DNA from: Limisphaerales bacterium
GTDB taxonomy: Bacteria > Verrucomicrobiota > Verrucomicrobiia > Limisphaerales > SXTU01
NCBI GenBank assembly: GCA_009773355.1
Contig: WRPG01000010.1
Location: 1 to 64,000 of the forward strand
DNA: 64,000 nucleotides
Direction: 5' to 3'
Shown here one piece after another: positions 7,692 to 16,257 of this stretch; positions within the stretch are counted from its first letter, which is position 1, and each line of letters starts with the position of its first letter. The position numbers and the translations under genes were made by a program. The notes under the pieces were generated by a model that worked only from the letters and a program-made list of their open reading frames with translations, was not told the origin of the DNA and did not search any database.

Positions 7692-9221
7692 TCACTTCGC
7701 GAAGCACTCCGCCGCCATTCGCCCGGACTGGGAAACCTGCGGCATGAACTCCATCCGCCGCAGCACGTCGGCCTCCAAGTCCACGCCGGGCGCGAGTTCG
7801 AGCAGATGCAGGCCGTCCGCCTTCAGCTCGAACACCGCGCGCTCGGTGACGTAGAGCACCTGCTGGCCGCGCGCCACGGCGGATGGCCCGTGGAAGCAGA
7901 CTTGGGCGACGCGCTTCACAAACTTCGCCTTCGCGCCCTCGCGCCTGATGCGCAACGCGCCGTCCGTCGCATCCACCTCCAAGCCGTCCGCGCGAAACGT
8001 GCAGGCGAAGACGACGCGGCGCGCGCTCTGCGTGATGTTCACGAAGCCGCCCACGCCCGCGAAGCGCCCGCCACCGAGTGTGCTCACGTTCACGCTGCCC
8101 TCGGCGTCCACCTCGAGCGCGCCGAGCACGGCCACGTCCAGCCCGCCGCCGTCGTAGAAGTCAAACTGCGACGGCTGGTCCACGACCGCCTCCGGGTGCG
8201 CGCTGCAACCGAAGCTCAACCCGCCCGCCGGCACGCCGCCGATGGGGCCGCTCTCCAGCGTGAGCGTGAACTCCGCGAGCCGCCCGGTCTCTGCCGCGAC
8301 CGCCGCCACGGCCTCGGGCACGCCGATGCCGAGGTTCACGATGTCGCCCGCGCGGATTTCACGCAGCACGCGGCGACCGATGATTTTTCGTTCGCTGAAC
8401 GGCATCGGCTCGAAGGCAGCGGAACTTCCTGTGCTCGTGACGTAAGCCTCGTTGAACGGCTCGGCGAAGGTCTGGTCATGCTGCGCGCCGCCGGAGACGA
8501 CGATGAAGTCCACCAGCGCGCCCGGCACACGCACGGCCTTCGGGTCGGCGATGCGCTCGACGACTCGCTCGACCTGCGCGATGACGAGGCCGCCGTGGTT
8601 GCGCGCGGCCTGCGCGATGGGCAGCACTTCGCCGATGAGCGCCTCGCGTTCGAGCGTGAGGTTGCCACGTGCATCGGCGGTCGTCGCGCGGATGAGGCCG
8701 ACGGTGACGGGAAACGTCCGGTAGCGCAGCCAGTCCTCGCCATCGAGCGAGACGCGCTCGACGAGTGGCTCAGTCGTGCGCGCGTTGAGGCGGCCGCCGC
8801 CGTTGACCGGGTCAATGAAGGTGTTCATCCCGATGCGCGTGAAGACGCCGGGCCGCTTCGCCGCGATCTCGCGCAGCAGCACACAGAGGACGCCTTGCGG
8901 GAAGTTGTAGGCCTCTATCTCGTTCGCCAGCGCGAGCCGGCCCAGCTTGGGCGCGAGGTTCCAGTGGCCGCCGACGACGCGCTTCACAAGGCTGGCGTGG
9001 GCGAGATGGTTCAGGCCGCGTTCGCCTCGGTCGCCCTGGCCGGCGCAGTAAAGCAGCGTGAGGCCGCGTGGCGATCCGATTTCCAGAAACCGCCGTTCCA
9101 GCGCGGACGACAGCATCTCCGGATGTCCCGCGCCCACGAAGCCCCCGACCGCAACCGTCGCGCCGGATGGAATCGCGGCCACGGCCTCGGCGGCGGAGAC
9201 GATGCGGGCGGAAGCTCTCAT
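7692..9221 (-). CDS. Acyl-CoA:acetate/3-ketoacid CoA-transferase, fused alpha-beta (YdiF-like)
   Basis: The 509-residue protein joins both CoA-transferase family I halves in one chain. The alpha half begins with SGATVAVGGFVGAGHPE; the beta half has IVNLGIGVPE and the catalytic glutamate Glu323 in LESGPIGG, which forms the glutamyl-CoA thioester. Such enzymes activate short-chain fatty or keto acids with CoA from acetyl- or succinyl-CoA. A FabG-like SDR lies just upstream on the same strand, so the pair may serve hydroxyacyl or ketone-body metabolism. A strong palindrome separates them. Confidence 0.9.
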   Translation of the reverse strand: MRASARIVSAAEAVAAIPSGATVAVGGFVGAGHPEMLSSALERRFLEIGSPRGLTLLYCAGQGDRGERGLNHLAHASLVKRVVGGHWNLAPKLGRLALANEIEAYNFPQGVLCVLLREIAAKRPGVFTRIGMNTFIDPVNGGGRLNARTTEPLVERVSLDGEDWLRYRTFPVTVGLIRATTADARGNLTLEREALIGEVLPIAQAARNHGGLVIAQVERVVERIADPKAVRVPGALVDFIVVSGGAQHDQTFAEPFNEAYVTSTGSSAAFEPMPFSERKIIGRRVLREIRAGDIVNLGIGVPEAVAAVAAETGRLAEFTLTLESGPIGGVPAGGLSFGCSAHPEAVVDQPSQFDFYDGGGLDVAVLGALEVDAEGSVNVSTLGGGRFAGVGGFVNITQSARRVVFACTFRADGLEVDATDGALRIRREGAKAKFVKRVAQVCFHGPSAVARGQQVLYVTERAVFELKADGLHLLELAPGVDLEADVLRRMEFMPQVSQSGRMAAECFAK

Positions 9222-9232
9222 GTCATCTCCTC

Positions 9233-9301
9233 GTAGCAGCCGACGTAAGGAGGCTCTGACTGAACTCGTCTTAAAGTGAGCCTCCTCACGTCGGCTGCTA
9301 C
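9233..9301. repeat. Inverted repeat, 24-bp arms
   Basis: Arms 9233-9256 and 9278-9301 are complementary at 23 of 24 positions, with a 21-base centre. The arm begins GTAGCAGCCGACGTAAGGAG. It sits between the CoA-transferase and SDR genes and has no T tract, so it does not look like a normal terminator. Confidence 0.85.
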
Positions 9302-9312
9302 CGGATTGGGGT

Positions 9313-10074
9313 TCACCCGCGCCATCCTCCGTTCACCTCGATGGTCTGGCCGCTGACGTAGCTGGCGAGCGGGGAGCAGAGGAAGAGCGCGACGTCCGCG
9401 ACTTCCGCCGGCATGCCGAGGCGGGCGAGCGGGATGTTCTTGAGCATCTCGGCGCGGACGGACTCGGGGATGGTCGCGGCCATCGTGGTGTCAATCACGC
9501 CGGGCGCGATGGCGTTGGCGCGGATGCCGCGGCGCGCGCACTCGCGGGCCAGCACGCGCATCATGGCCTGCACGCCGGCCTTCGCGGCGGCGTAGTTCGC
9601 CTGGCCGAAGAAGCCCTGGATGGCCGCGATGCTCCCCATGCTCACGATGGCCCCGTCGTCGCGCATGACTTCGAGGCCGAACTTGCAGCAGTGGAAGACG
9701 CCCGTGAGGTTCACGTCCAGCACGGCCTGCCAGTCCTCGGATGACATCTTGGCCAGCGTGCGGTCGCGGAGGATGGCGGCGTTGTTGATGAGAAAGTCCA
9801 GCCCGCCGCGCCGCGCCTTCACCGCCTGCATCATTGCGCGAACGGCGTCGGCATCGGCCACGTCCGCCGCCAGCACGTCGGCGCTGTCGAGGCGGAGCGC
9901 GTTCAACTCGCCGGCCAGATGCTCCGCGTCCGCGCGCGTGCTGCCGAGGTCGGGATGATTGAGCACGATCGTCGCGCCGGCGGCGTGAAAGGTGCGCGCG
10001 ATCTGCGCGCCGATGCCTTGTGACGCGCCGGTGACGAGCGCAACCTTGCCGGAGAGATCAATGGCGATGGCCAT
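9313..10074 (-). CDS. SDR family oxidoreductase, 3-oxoacyl-reductase-like
   Basis: The 253-residue protein is a classical SDR. TGASQGIG occupies residues 15-22, NNAA 97-100, and the catalytic Ser148, Tyr161 and Lys165 are in place; it ends with the family-typical GQTIEVNGGW. It resembles FabG or acetoacetyl-CoA reductase more closely than the SDR at 2.1 kb does. Together with the CoA-transferase downstream it could interconvert 3-oxo- and 3-hydroxyacyl thioesters; this is inference from adjacency. Confidence 0.9.
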   Translation of the reverse strand: MAIAIDLSGKVALVTGASQGIGAQIARTFHAAGATIVLNHPDLGSTRADAEHLAGELNALRLDSADVLAADVADADAVRAMMQAVKARRGGLDFLINNAAILRDRTLAKMSSEDWQAVLDVNLTGVFHCCKFGLEVMRDDGAIVSMGSIAAIQGFFGQANYAAAKAGVQAMMRVLARECARRGIRANAIAPGVIDTTMAATIPESVRAEMLKNIPLARLGMPAEVADVALFLCSPLASYVSGQTIEVNGGWRG

Positions 10075-10248
10075 GCGGTGCGGCGATGAAACCGGAGCGG
10101 CGGTGGGATTTCAATGCGTTTGCTGAGGCGGCACGCAGAAGCACTCTGGGGCAAGGCACCATTTTGGTTGCTGCTGCACCAGTTTGCTGGGAGAACGACG
10201 CGGTAGTCCTTTGTAACAGCCCACGCAATCGCTCCGTCCAATCCGCCC

Positions 10249-13200
10249 ATGAACTTCCCGTCGCTTCCCGCGCTGCTGCCTGTCGCCGTGCTCTGTCTCA
10301 CCGCCGCCGCCGCGCGCGCCGACTGGCCCACGTATCTGCACGATGCCTCGCGCGTCGGCCACACGGCCGCGCCGCTCACCGCGCCGCTCGCGTCGCGCTG
10401 GGTGTCCGCCTCGCCGACGGCACCGAAGCTGGCTTGGGCGGGCGAGGACGGGCGGGTCTTCGAGGGCTTGGAGACGCGGAACCGCATCCGCTTCGATGAT
10501 GTGTTTCACGTCGCCATCGCGGGCGGGCGCGTGTTCTTCGGCTCGTCGGTGGATGGCCGGGTGCAATGCCGCGACCTCGCCACGGGCCGCGAGGAGTGGG
10601 CGTTCTTCACCGACGGCCCCGTGCGGCTTGCGCCGATGGTCGTGGGTGGGCGGGTGTTTGTCGGGTCGGATGACGGCCATGTGTATTGCCTCGATGCGGC
10701 GAGCGGGAAGGTGGTCTGGAACATCCGCGCCGGCCCGAACGACGAGCGCATCCTCGCGCGCGGGCGGATGATTTCGCGCTGGCCGGTGCGGACGGGCGTG
10801 CTGGTGGACGACGGCGTGGCGTTCTTCGGCGCGGGGGTATTCCCGCACGAGACGATTTATCTCTACGCGGTCGAGGCAGCCACGGGGAAGGTGATTTGGA
10901 AGAACGACCGCATCAGCCAGCAGGACGCCGGGCGCAACGACCTTTCGCCGCAGGGCTATCTGCTCGCGACCAAGGACACGCTGTTCGTGCCGTCAGGCCG
11001 CTCGCTCGCGTCGGCCTTCAACCGGAAGACCGGCGAATTCATCAACCAGCCGCAGCCGGGCTGGCGGGCGGACGGGCAGATCGGCGGCACACAGGCGTTC
11101 CTCGCTGACGATCAGATTTTCGCAGTGGGCGAGCATCAGGTGCTGGCGCTCGACCAGGCGAAGGGCAAGTCCGGCTTCGGCTGGTTCCAAGGCCGGCAGA
11201 TGACGCTGGCCGGCGACATGGGCTACATGGCGAGCGGCAAGTCCGTGACCGCCGTGGACTTCGTGCGCCACGCCGAGGGCACGCGCGAACGGCACAAGCT
11301 CGAGCTGGCCGCGAAGAAGCTGGAGGCGGACCTGCGGAAGCATCCCGCGCTGACGGAACTGAAGGCCGTGCAGAAGGCGGAGACGGAGTTGAAGGACGCG
11401 CGCGAGGAACTCAAATCGCTCGAAGCCGCTGGCAAGGCGCAGTCCGCCGAATACAAGGCGGCGCAGGCGGACGTGGTGAAGGAGGAGAAGGCGCTCGCCG
11501 CCGCCGGCAAGCGCTACGAGGCGAAGCGCGCCGACTATCAGAAAAAGAAGGACGAGCTGGCCGTGGCGAAGAAGCAGGCCGGCAATGTCGCGGACATCGG
11601 GGTGAAGTGGCGCTTCGCGTCGCAGCACGATTCCGCGCTCATCCTCGCCGGCAGCACGTTGGTCCTCGGCGGCACGAATGAAGTCACCGCGCTCGATGCC
11701 GAGTCGGGCAAGGTGCTTTGGAAGTCCTCGGTCGAAGGCGAGGCGCGCGGCCTCGCGGTGTCGGACGGGCATCTCGTCGTCAGCACCACGGCGGGCAAGG
11801 TGTATTCGTTCTCCGACGCGAGCCGCAAAAGCCTGCCGCGCGCCACCGAGGCCACGCCGAAGCTCGTTGCCGAGCCGTTCCCGAAGGACGCGCTCACCGA
11901 GACTTACGCCGCCGCCGCCGAGACCATCCTGAAGCAGACCGGCATCCGCAGCGGCTTCTGCCTCGTGGTCGGCAGCGAGCAGGGCCGGCTCGCGCATGAG
12001 CTGGCGAAGCGCAGCGAGCTGGTCATCTACGGCGTCGAGCCGGACGAGGCGAAGGTGCAATCGTCGCGCGCGGCGTTGCTCAAGACCGGCCTCTACGGCC
12101 CGCGCGTCACGGTGGACCGGCTGGACTTGTCGCAGATTCCCTACGCGAGCTACTTCGCGAACCTCATCGTGTCGGACAGCCTGCTGCTCACGGGCGAAGT
12201 GCCCGGCATCCCGACGGAAGTCGCGCGCAACTTGAAACCCATCGGCGGCGCGCTCTGCCTCGGCGTGCCTGACAACGCGTCCGACGCGGTGAAGGCAAAG
12301 GCGCGGCAGTCCATCCCGACGTGGCTCGCCGCGACGAAGCTCGCCGATGAGAAGGCCGTCATCACGGGCGAGGGCAACTGGACGCGGCTGGTGCGCGCAG
12401 CGTTGCCCGGCGCGGGCGCGTGGTCGCACCAATACGGCAACGCGGCGAACACTTCGAGCAACGACGACGAGCGCATCAAGGGCGGCCTGAGCGTGCTCTG
12501 GTATGGCGACCCCGGCCCCGGCGCGATGGTGAACCGCCACGCCGGCGCGGTTGGGCCGATTTCGGTGAACGGCCGGCTCTTTGTGCAGGGCGAGGAGACC
12601 GTAATAGCTTACGACGCGTTCAACGGCCGGTTCCTGTGGGAGTGGAAAAATCCCGGGGCCATGCGCGCCGGACTCAAGCGCGCCTACGAGCCGGGCAACA
12701 TGGCGGCGAGCGACGACAGTCTGTTCGTGGTCATCGAGGACACCTGCGTCCATCTCGACGCGGCCACGGGGAAGATCCGCCGCACCTACCGCCTGCCCAA
12801 CGCGCGCGAGAACGACCCGCGCCAGTGGGGCTACATCGCCTTCAAGGACAACGTGCTCTTCGGCACCGCGACCAACCGCAAGCAAATCACCGCCGAGCAG
12901 CAGCGGCGCGGGAAGATTTCCGCCGGCGCGACCGACACGGTGTTTGCCCACGACACGCAGACCGGCGCGCTGCTCTGGGCGCATCAGGGCAAGAGCATCT
13001 CGCACGTCGCGATGGCGGTGGGCGACGGGAAGATTTTCTTCGTGGACAGCTCGCTGACACCAACCCAGCGCGAGGAGTTCCTGCGGCAGGACAAGACCGC
13101 GCTGGCGAACCTGACCGGCGCGGCGCAGAAGCTCGCCGAGGAGCGCATCAAGAAGGCCGACCTGCGCATGGCCACCGGCCTCGACGCGCGCACCGGCAAG

Positions 13201-14409
13201 GTGCTTTGGATGAAGCCCGTGGACGTGACGGACGCGAGCGACATCGGCGAGGGCGGCGGCAGCCTCACGATGATTTACCACAACAACCACCTCGTGTTGG
13301 GCGGCGCAAACGCCAACGGGCACTACTGGACGCAGTTCCTCGCGGGCGAGTTCAAGCGCCGCCGGCTCGTGGTGCTCGACTCGAACTCCGGCGAGAAGAT
13401 GTGGGCCAAGGACGCAAACTACCGCCACCGGCCCATCATCATTGACAACGAAATCATCGCCGAGCCGTGGAGCTACGACCTCTACACCGGCAAGCAGAAG
13501 ACCCGCACGCATCCGCTGACGGGCGAGCAGACGCCGTGGATGTTCGCGCGCCCCGGCCATCACTGCGGCGCGATTTCCGCGACGCCGAACATGATGTTCT
13601 TCCGCTCGAAGTTCACCGCCTTCTACAACCGCGACGCGGACGAGGGCACCGAGCACTTCGCCGGACACCGGCTCGGCTGCTGGATCAACACCATCCCGGC
13701 GAACGGCCTCGTGATGGTGCCCGAGGCCAGCGCGGGCTGCGTGTGCCTCTTCTCCATCGCGGCGACCATCGTCTTCGAGCCGCGCGGCGACCGGTCGCAG
13801 TGGGGCGTCTACAGCGCGAGCGGCGCGACGCTGCCGGTGCAGCACATGGCGCTGAACCTCGGCGCGCCGGGCGACCGCCGCGACGCTCACGGCAAGCTCT
13901 GGCTCGGCTATCCGCGCCCGAGTTCGCGCGCGGGCATTGACCTGCCGCTGAACCTCAAGCCGAAGTTCGCGAAGGACGGCGACTTCTACGCGCTCAACGA
14001 AACTTCCACGAAGGTGGACGGCACTGACACGCCGTGGGTCTTCACCTCGGGCGCGCGCGGCCTCACGCGCGCGGACGTGCCGCTCATCGGCAAGGGCCAG
14101 CCCGCCGCGACTTACACCGTGCGCCTCTACTTCGCCGCGCTTGAGGGCGATCAGCCCGGCCAGCGCGTCTTCGACATCAAGCTCCAGGACAAGACCGTGG
14201 CGAAGGGTTTCGACCCGGTTGCGAAGGCCGGCGGCGCACAGCGCGCGTTCATGGTGGAGTTCACCGATGTCGCCGTGACCAGCGACCTCGTGCTCGAACT
14301 GGTTTCCGCCAACAACGCCCCGGACGCCACGCATCAACCGCTCCTCAGCGGCCTCGAAGTCCTCCGCACCAACGCGAAGGAGATCATTGACCGCGTCGCC
14401 GCGAGGTGA
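10249..14409 (+). CDS. Giant exported PQQ-propeller protein with embedded methyltransferase-like domain and C-terminal malectin-like domain
   Basis: The 1386-residue protein has a signal peptide (about 1-24, ending ARADWPTY). PQQ-type beta-propeller blades fill residues 25-330 (for example GRVFVGSDDGHVYCLDAASG). A charged coiled coil follows at about 337-444, then one or more blades. At about 551-717 lies a Rossmann-like methyltransferase fold (LVVGSEQGRLAHELAKRS, then VIYGVEPDEAKV). A second propeller runs from 724 to about 1217, and the last 140 residues (TVRLYFAALEGDQPGQRVFD) look like a malectin/carbohydrate-binding sandwich. It is probably periplasmic or outer-surface. Function is unknown; the propellers could bind a quinone cofactor or act as scaffold. 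It is a single gene with no obvious operon partner. Confidence 0.85.
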   Translation: MNFPSLPALLPVAVLCLTAAAARADWPTYLHDASRVGHTAAPLTAPLASRWVSASPTAPKLAWAGEDGRVFEGLETRNRIRFDDVFHVAIAGGRVFFGSSVDGRVQCRDLATGREEWAFFTDGPVRLAPMVVGGRVFVGSDDGHVYCLDAASGKVVWNIRAGPNDERILARGRMISRWPVRTGVLVDDGVAFFGAGVFPHETIYLYAVEAATGKVIWKNDRISQQDAGRNDLSPQGYLLATKDTLFVPSGRSLASAFNRKTGEFINQPQPGWRADGQIGGTQAFLADDQIFAVGEHQVLALDQAKGKSGFGWFQGRQMTLAGDMGYMASGKSVTAVDFVRHAEGTRERHKLELAAKKLEADLRKHPALTELKAVQKAETELKDAREELKSLEAAGKAQSAEYKAAQADVVKEEKALAAAGKRYEAKRADYQKKKDELAVAKKQAGNVADIGVKWRFASQHDSALILAGSTLVLGGTNEVTALDAESGKVLWKSSVEGEARGLAVSDGHLVVSTTAGKVYSFSDASRKSLPRATEATPKLVAEPFPKDALTETYAAAAETILKQTGIRSGFCLVVGSEQGRLAHELAKRSELVIYGVEPDEAKVQSSRAALLKTGLYGPRVTVDRLDLSQIPYASYFANLIVSDSLLLTGEVPGIPTEVARNLKPIGGALCLGVPDNASDAVKAKARQSIPTWLAATKLADEKAVITGEGNWTRLVRAALPGAGAWSHQYGNAANTSSNDDERIKGGLSVLWYGDPGPGAMVNRHAGAVGPISVNGRLFVQGEETVIAYDAFNGRFLWEWKNPGAMRAGLKRAYEPGNMAASDDSLFVVIEDTCVHLDAATGKIRRTYRLPNARENDPRQWGYIAFKDNVLFGTATNRKQITAEQQRRGKISAGATDTVFAHDTQTGALLWAHQGKSISHVAMAVGDGKIFFVDSSLTPTQREEFLRQDKTALANLTGAAQKLAEERIKKADLRMATGLDARTGKVLWMKPVDVTDASDIGEGGGSLTMIYHNNHLVLGGANANGHYWTQFLAGEFKRRRLVVLDSNSGEKMWAKDANYRHRPIIIDNEIIAEPWSYDLYTGKQKTRTHPLTGEQTPWMFARPGHHCGAISATPNMMFFRSKFTAFYNRDADEGTEHFAGHRLGCWINTIPANGLVMVPEASAGCVCLFSIAATIVFEPRGDRSQWGVYSASGATLPVQHMALNLGAPGDRRDAHGKLWLGYPRPSSRAGIDLPLNLKPKFAKDGDFYALNETSTKVDGTDTPWVFTSGARGLTRADVPLIGKGQPAATYTVRLYFAALEGDQPGQRVFDIKLQDKTVAKGFDPVAKAGGAQRAFMVEFTDVAVTSDLVLELVSANNAPDATHQPLLSGLEVLRTNAKEIIDRVAAR

Positions 14410-14501
14410 TGGGCGCTCGACTCCAGCACTCGTTGCTCACCACAGCACAGCGCCCGTTTGAATCGCACTGAATTGCGGCTCCGCTCTCCCGTCCGAAACC
14501 C

Positions 14502-15782
14502 GTGTCACTGCCGTCCGTCAAACCCGTCCGCCAGCCCGCGCTCATCTTCATCTTCATCACGCTGTTCCTGGACATCCTCGGCATCGGGCTGATCGTGCCC
14601 ATCCTGCCGAAGCTGGTGGAGAGCTTTCAGGGCGGCAGCATCGCGGCGGCGTCGCACACCTACGGCTTGCTCGCGGCGCTGTATGGGCTGATGCAATTCG
14701 TCTTCTCGCCGTTGCTGGGCAGTCTTTCGGACCGCTTCGGGCGCCGGCCCGTGATTCTCGCGTCGCTGTTCGGGTCGGGCCTCGACTACCTGCTGCTGGC
14801 TTACGCGCCAAACCTCGCGTGGTTCTTCGTCGGGCGGCTCATCGCGGGCATCACGGGCGCGAACTTCTCGGCGGCGACGGCCTATATCGCGGACATCAGT
14901 CCGCCGGAGAAGCGCGCGGCCAACTTCGGCATCATCGGCGCGGCGTTCGGGCTGGGCTTCATCGCGGGACCGGCACTGGGCGGCGTGTTGGGCAACGTGG
15001 ACTTGCGGATGCCGTTCTTCGTGGCGGCGGGGTTGACCTTGTTGAACTGGCTCTACGGCCTGCTCGTGTTGCCCGAGTCGCTCAAGCCGGAGAACCGCAG
15101 CCGGTTCTCCTGGAAGCGAGCCAACCCCGTCGGCGCGCTGCTCGCGTTGCAGCGCTACCCGGTGGTCTTCGGCCTCACCGGCACTTACTTCCTGATGAAC
15201 CTCGCGCACCAGGTCTTCCCGAGCACCTGGGTGCTCTACACGAGCTACCGCTACCACTGGACGCCAGGGCAGACGGGCATGTCGCTCGCGATGGTCGGCC
15301 TTACGGCGGCCATCGTGCAAGGCGGCCTGACGCGCGCCATTATCCCGCGCCTCGGCGAGCGCCGCTCCGTGACCGTCGGCCTGACCATCAGCGCCGCCGG
15401 CCTCATCGCCTACGGCCTCGCGACGGAAGGTTGGATGGCCTACGTCATCATCGCCGTCGCCTCCATCTCCGGCATCAGCGGGCCGTCCGTGCAAGGGCTG
15501 ATCTCCCGCAGCGTGGGCGCGGACGAGCAGGGCGCGGTGCAAGGCTCGTTGAACAGCCTCGCCAGCATCGCGGGCGTCCTCGGGCCGCCGCTGGCCACGG
15601 GCTTGTTCGGCTTCTTCATCAGCGCCGGCGCGCCGGTGAAGCTGCCGGGCGCGGCGTTTTTCTTCAGCAGCGCGCTGACCGTCGCCGCCATGCTGCTGGC
15701 GGTGCGCTCGTTCCGGCGCGAGTTGCCAACGGCGAAGAGCGAGCCGGCGTCGGAGTTGCAAGCGGACTCTGCGCGAGGATAA
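14502..15782 (+). CDS. MFS transporter, TetA-like drug:H+ antiporter family
   Basis: The 426-residue membrane protein starts with GTG. Near the N-terminus it has the DHA1 pattern FLDILGIGLIVPILP, and the loop 2-3 motif GSLSDRFGRRPVIL. IAGITGANFSAATAYIADI and the fifth-helix motif GAAFGLGFIAGPALGG are typical of the TetA/TCR subgroup. Members export tetracycline or related small molecules, but most chromosomal homologues in environmental bacteria have no proven drug. The next gene, a CoA-binding protein, begins 7 bases later, so the two are probably co-transcribed. Confidence 0.88.
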   Translation: MSLPSVKPVRQPALIFIFITLFLDILGIGLIVPILPKLVESFQGGSIAAASHTYGLLAALYGLMQFVFSPLLGSLSDRFGRRPVILASLFGSGLDYLLLAYAPNLAWFFVGRLIAGITGANFSAATAYIADISPPEKRAANFGIIGAAFGLGFIAGPALGGVLGNVDLRMPFFVAAGLTLLNWLYGLLVLPESLKPENRSRFSWKRANPVGALLALQRYPVVFGLTGTYFLMNLAHQVFPSTWVLYTSYRYHWTPGQTGMSLAMVGLTAAIVQGGLTRAIIPRLGERRSVTVGLTISAAGLIAYGLATEGWMAYVIIAVASISGISGPSVQGLISRSVGADEQGAVQGSLNSLASIAGVLGPPLATGLFGFFISAGAPVKLPGAAFFFSSALTVAAMLLAVRSFRRELPTAKSEPASELQADSARG

Positions 15783-15789
15783 TCGCACC

Positions 15790-16158
15790 ATGAAATCCGT
15801 CGCCGTCATCGGGGCCTCCACTGACCGCAGCAAGTTCGGCAACAAGGCCGTGCGCGCCTACGCGCAGCGGGGCTTCACCGTCTGGCCGGTCAACCCGAAG
15901 GAGTCGGTCGTCGAGGGTCTGCCCGCGTTCGCGAGCATCGCTGACGTGCCAAGCCGACCCGACCTCGTGAGCGTCTATCTCCCGCCACCCGTCACGCTCA
16001 AGGTGCTCCCCGCCATCGCCGCGAAGGGCTGCGATGAACTCTGGCTCAACCCCGGCACGGAATCGCCCGAAGTGCTCGCGGAAGCGGAGCGGCTGGGGCT
16101 GAACGTGGTTCAGGCGTGCAGCATTGTGGGCATCGGGGTGTCACCGGCGGGGTTGTGA
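15790..16158 (+). CDS. CoA-binding domain protein (YccU-like)
   Basis: The 122-residue protein is a stand-alone CoA-binding Rossmann domain: it starts VAVIGASTDRSKFGN and has the family stretch VNPKES. Such domains resemble the N-terminal part of succinyl-CoA synthetase alpha subunits. They bind CoA, but their role is not established. It follows the MFS gene by 7 bases. Confidence 0.85.
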   Translation: MKSVAVIGASTDRSKFGNKAVRAYAQRGFTVWPVNPKESVVEGLPAFASIADVPSRPDLVSVYLPPPVTLKVLPAIAAKGCDELWLNPGTESPEVLAEAERLGLNVVQACSIVGIGVSPAGL

Positions 16159-16167
16159 GGCGGAACC

Positions 16168-16257
16168 GTAAAACGTAAAACGTAATGCGTAAGAAGACAC
16201 AGTGGGCAGCCGTGAAGGCCGCTGGCTCCCTACGTCGACTTACGTTTTACGTTTTAC
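16168..16257. repeat. Inverted repeat with perfect 18-bp arms, spanning a start codon
   Basis: The arm 16168-16185 is the exact complement of 16240-16257 (TTACGTTTTACGTTTTAC). Related sequence occurs at 50.7 kb (both arms) and 55.19 kb (one arm). The left arm ends on the first base of the ATG of the downstream gene, and the right arm lies in its coding sequence. Confidence 0.9.

Noticed and set aside
9233-9301. Terminator of the SDR gene
   Set aside because: The stem is long, but no T tract follows on the minus strand, and the arm design matches the repeat elements instead.
10993-14337. A 1114-codon open frame antisense to the giant propeller protein
   Set aside because: It is a shadow of the GC-rich sense gene: no domain, Arg/Ala/His-rich composition, and the sense frame has clear motifs.
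16168-16257. Riboswitch or attenuator ahead of the amidohydrolase
   Set aside because: The same sequence occurs inside another gene and as a half-copy elsewhere, so a dispersed repeat explains it better.
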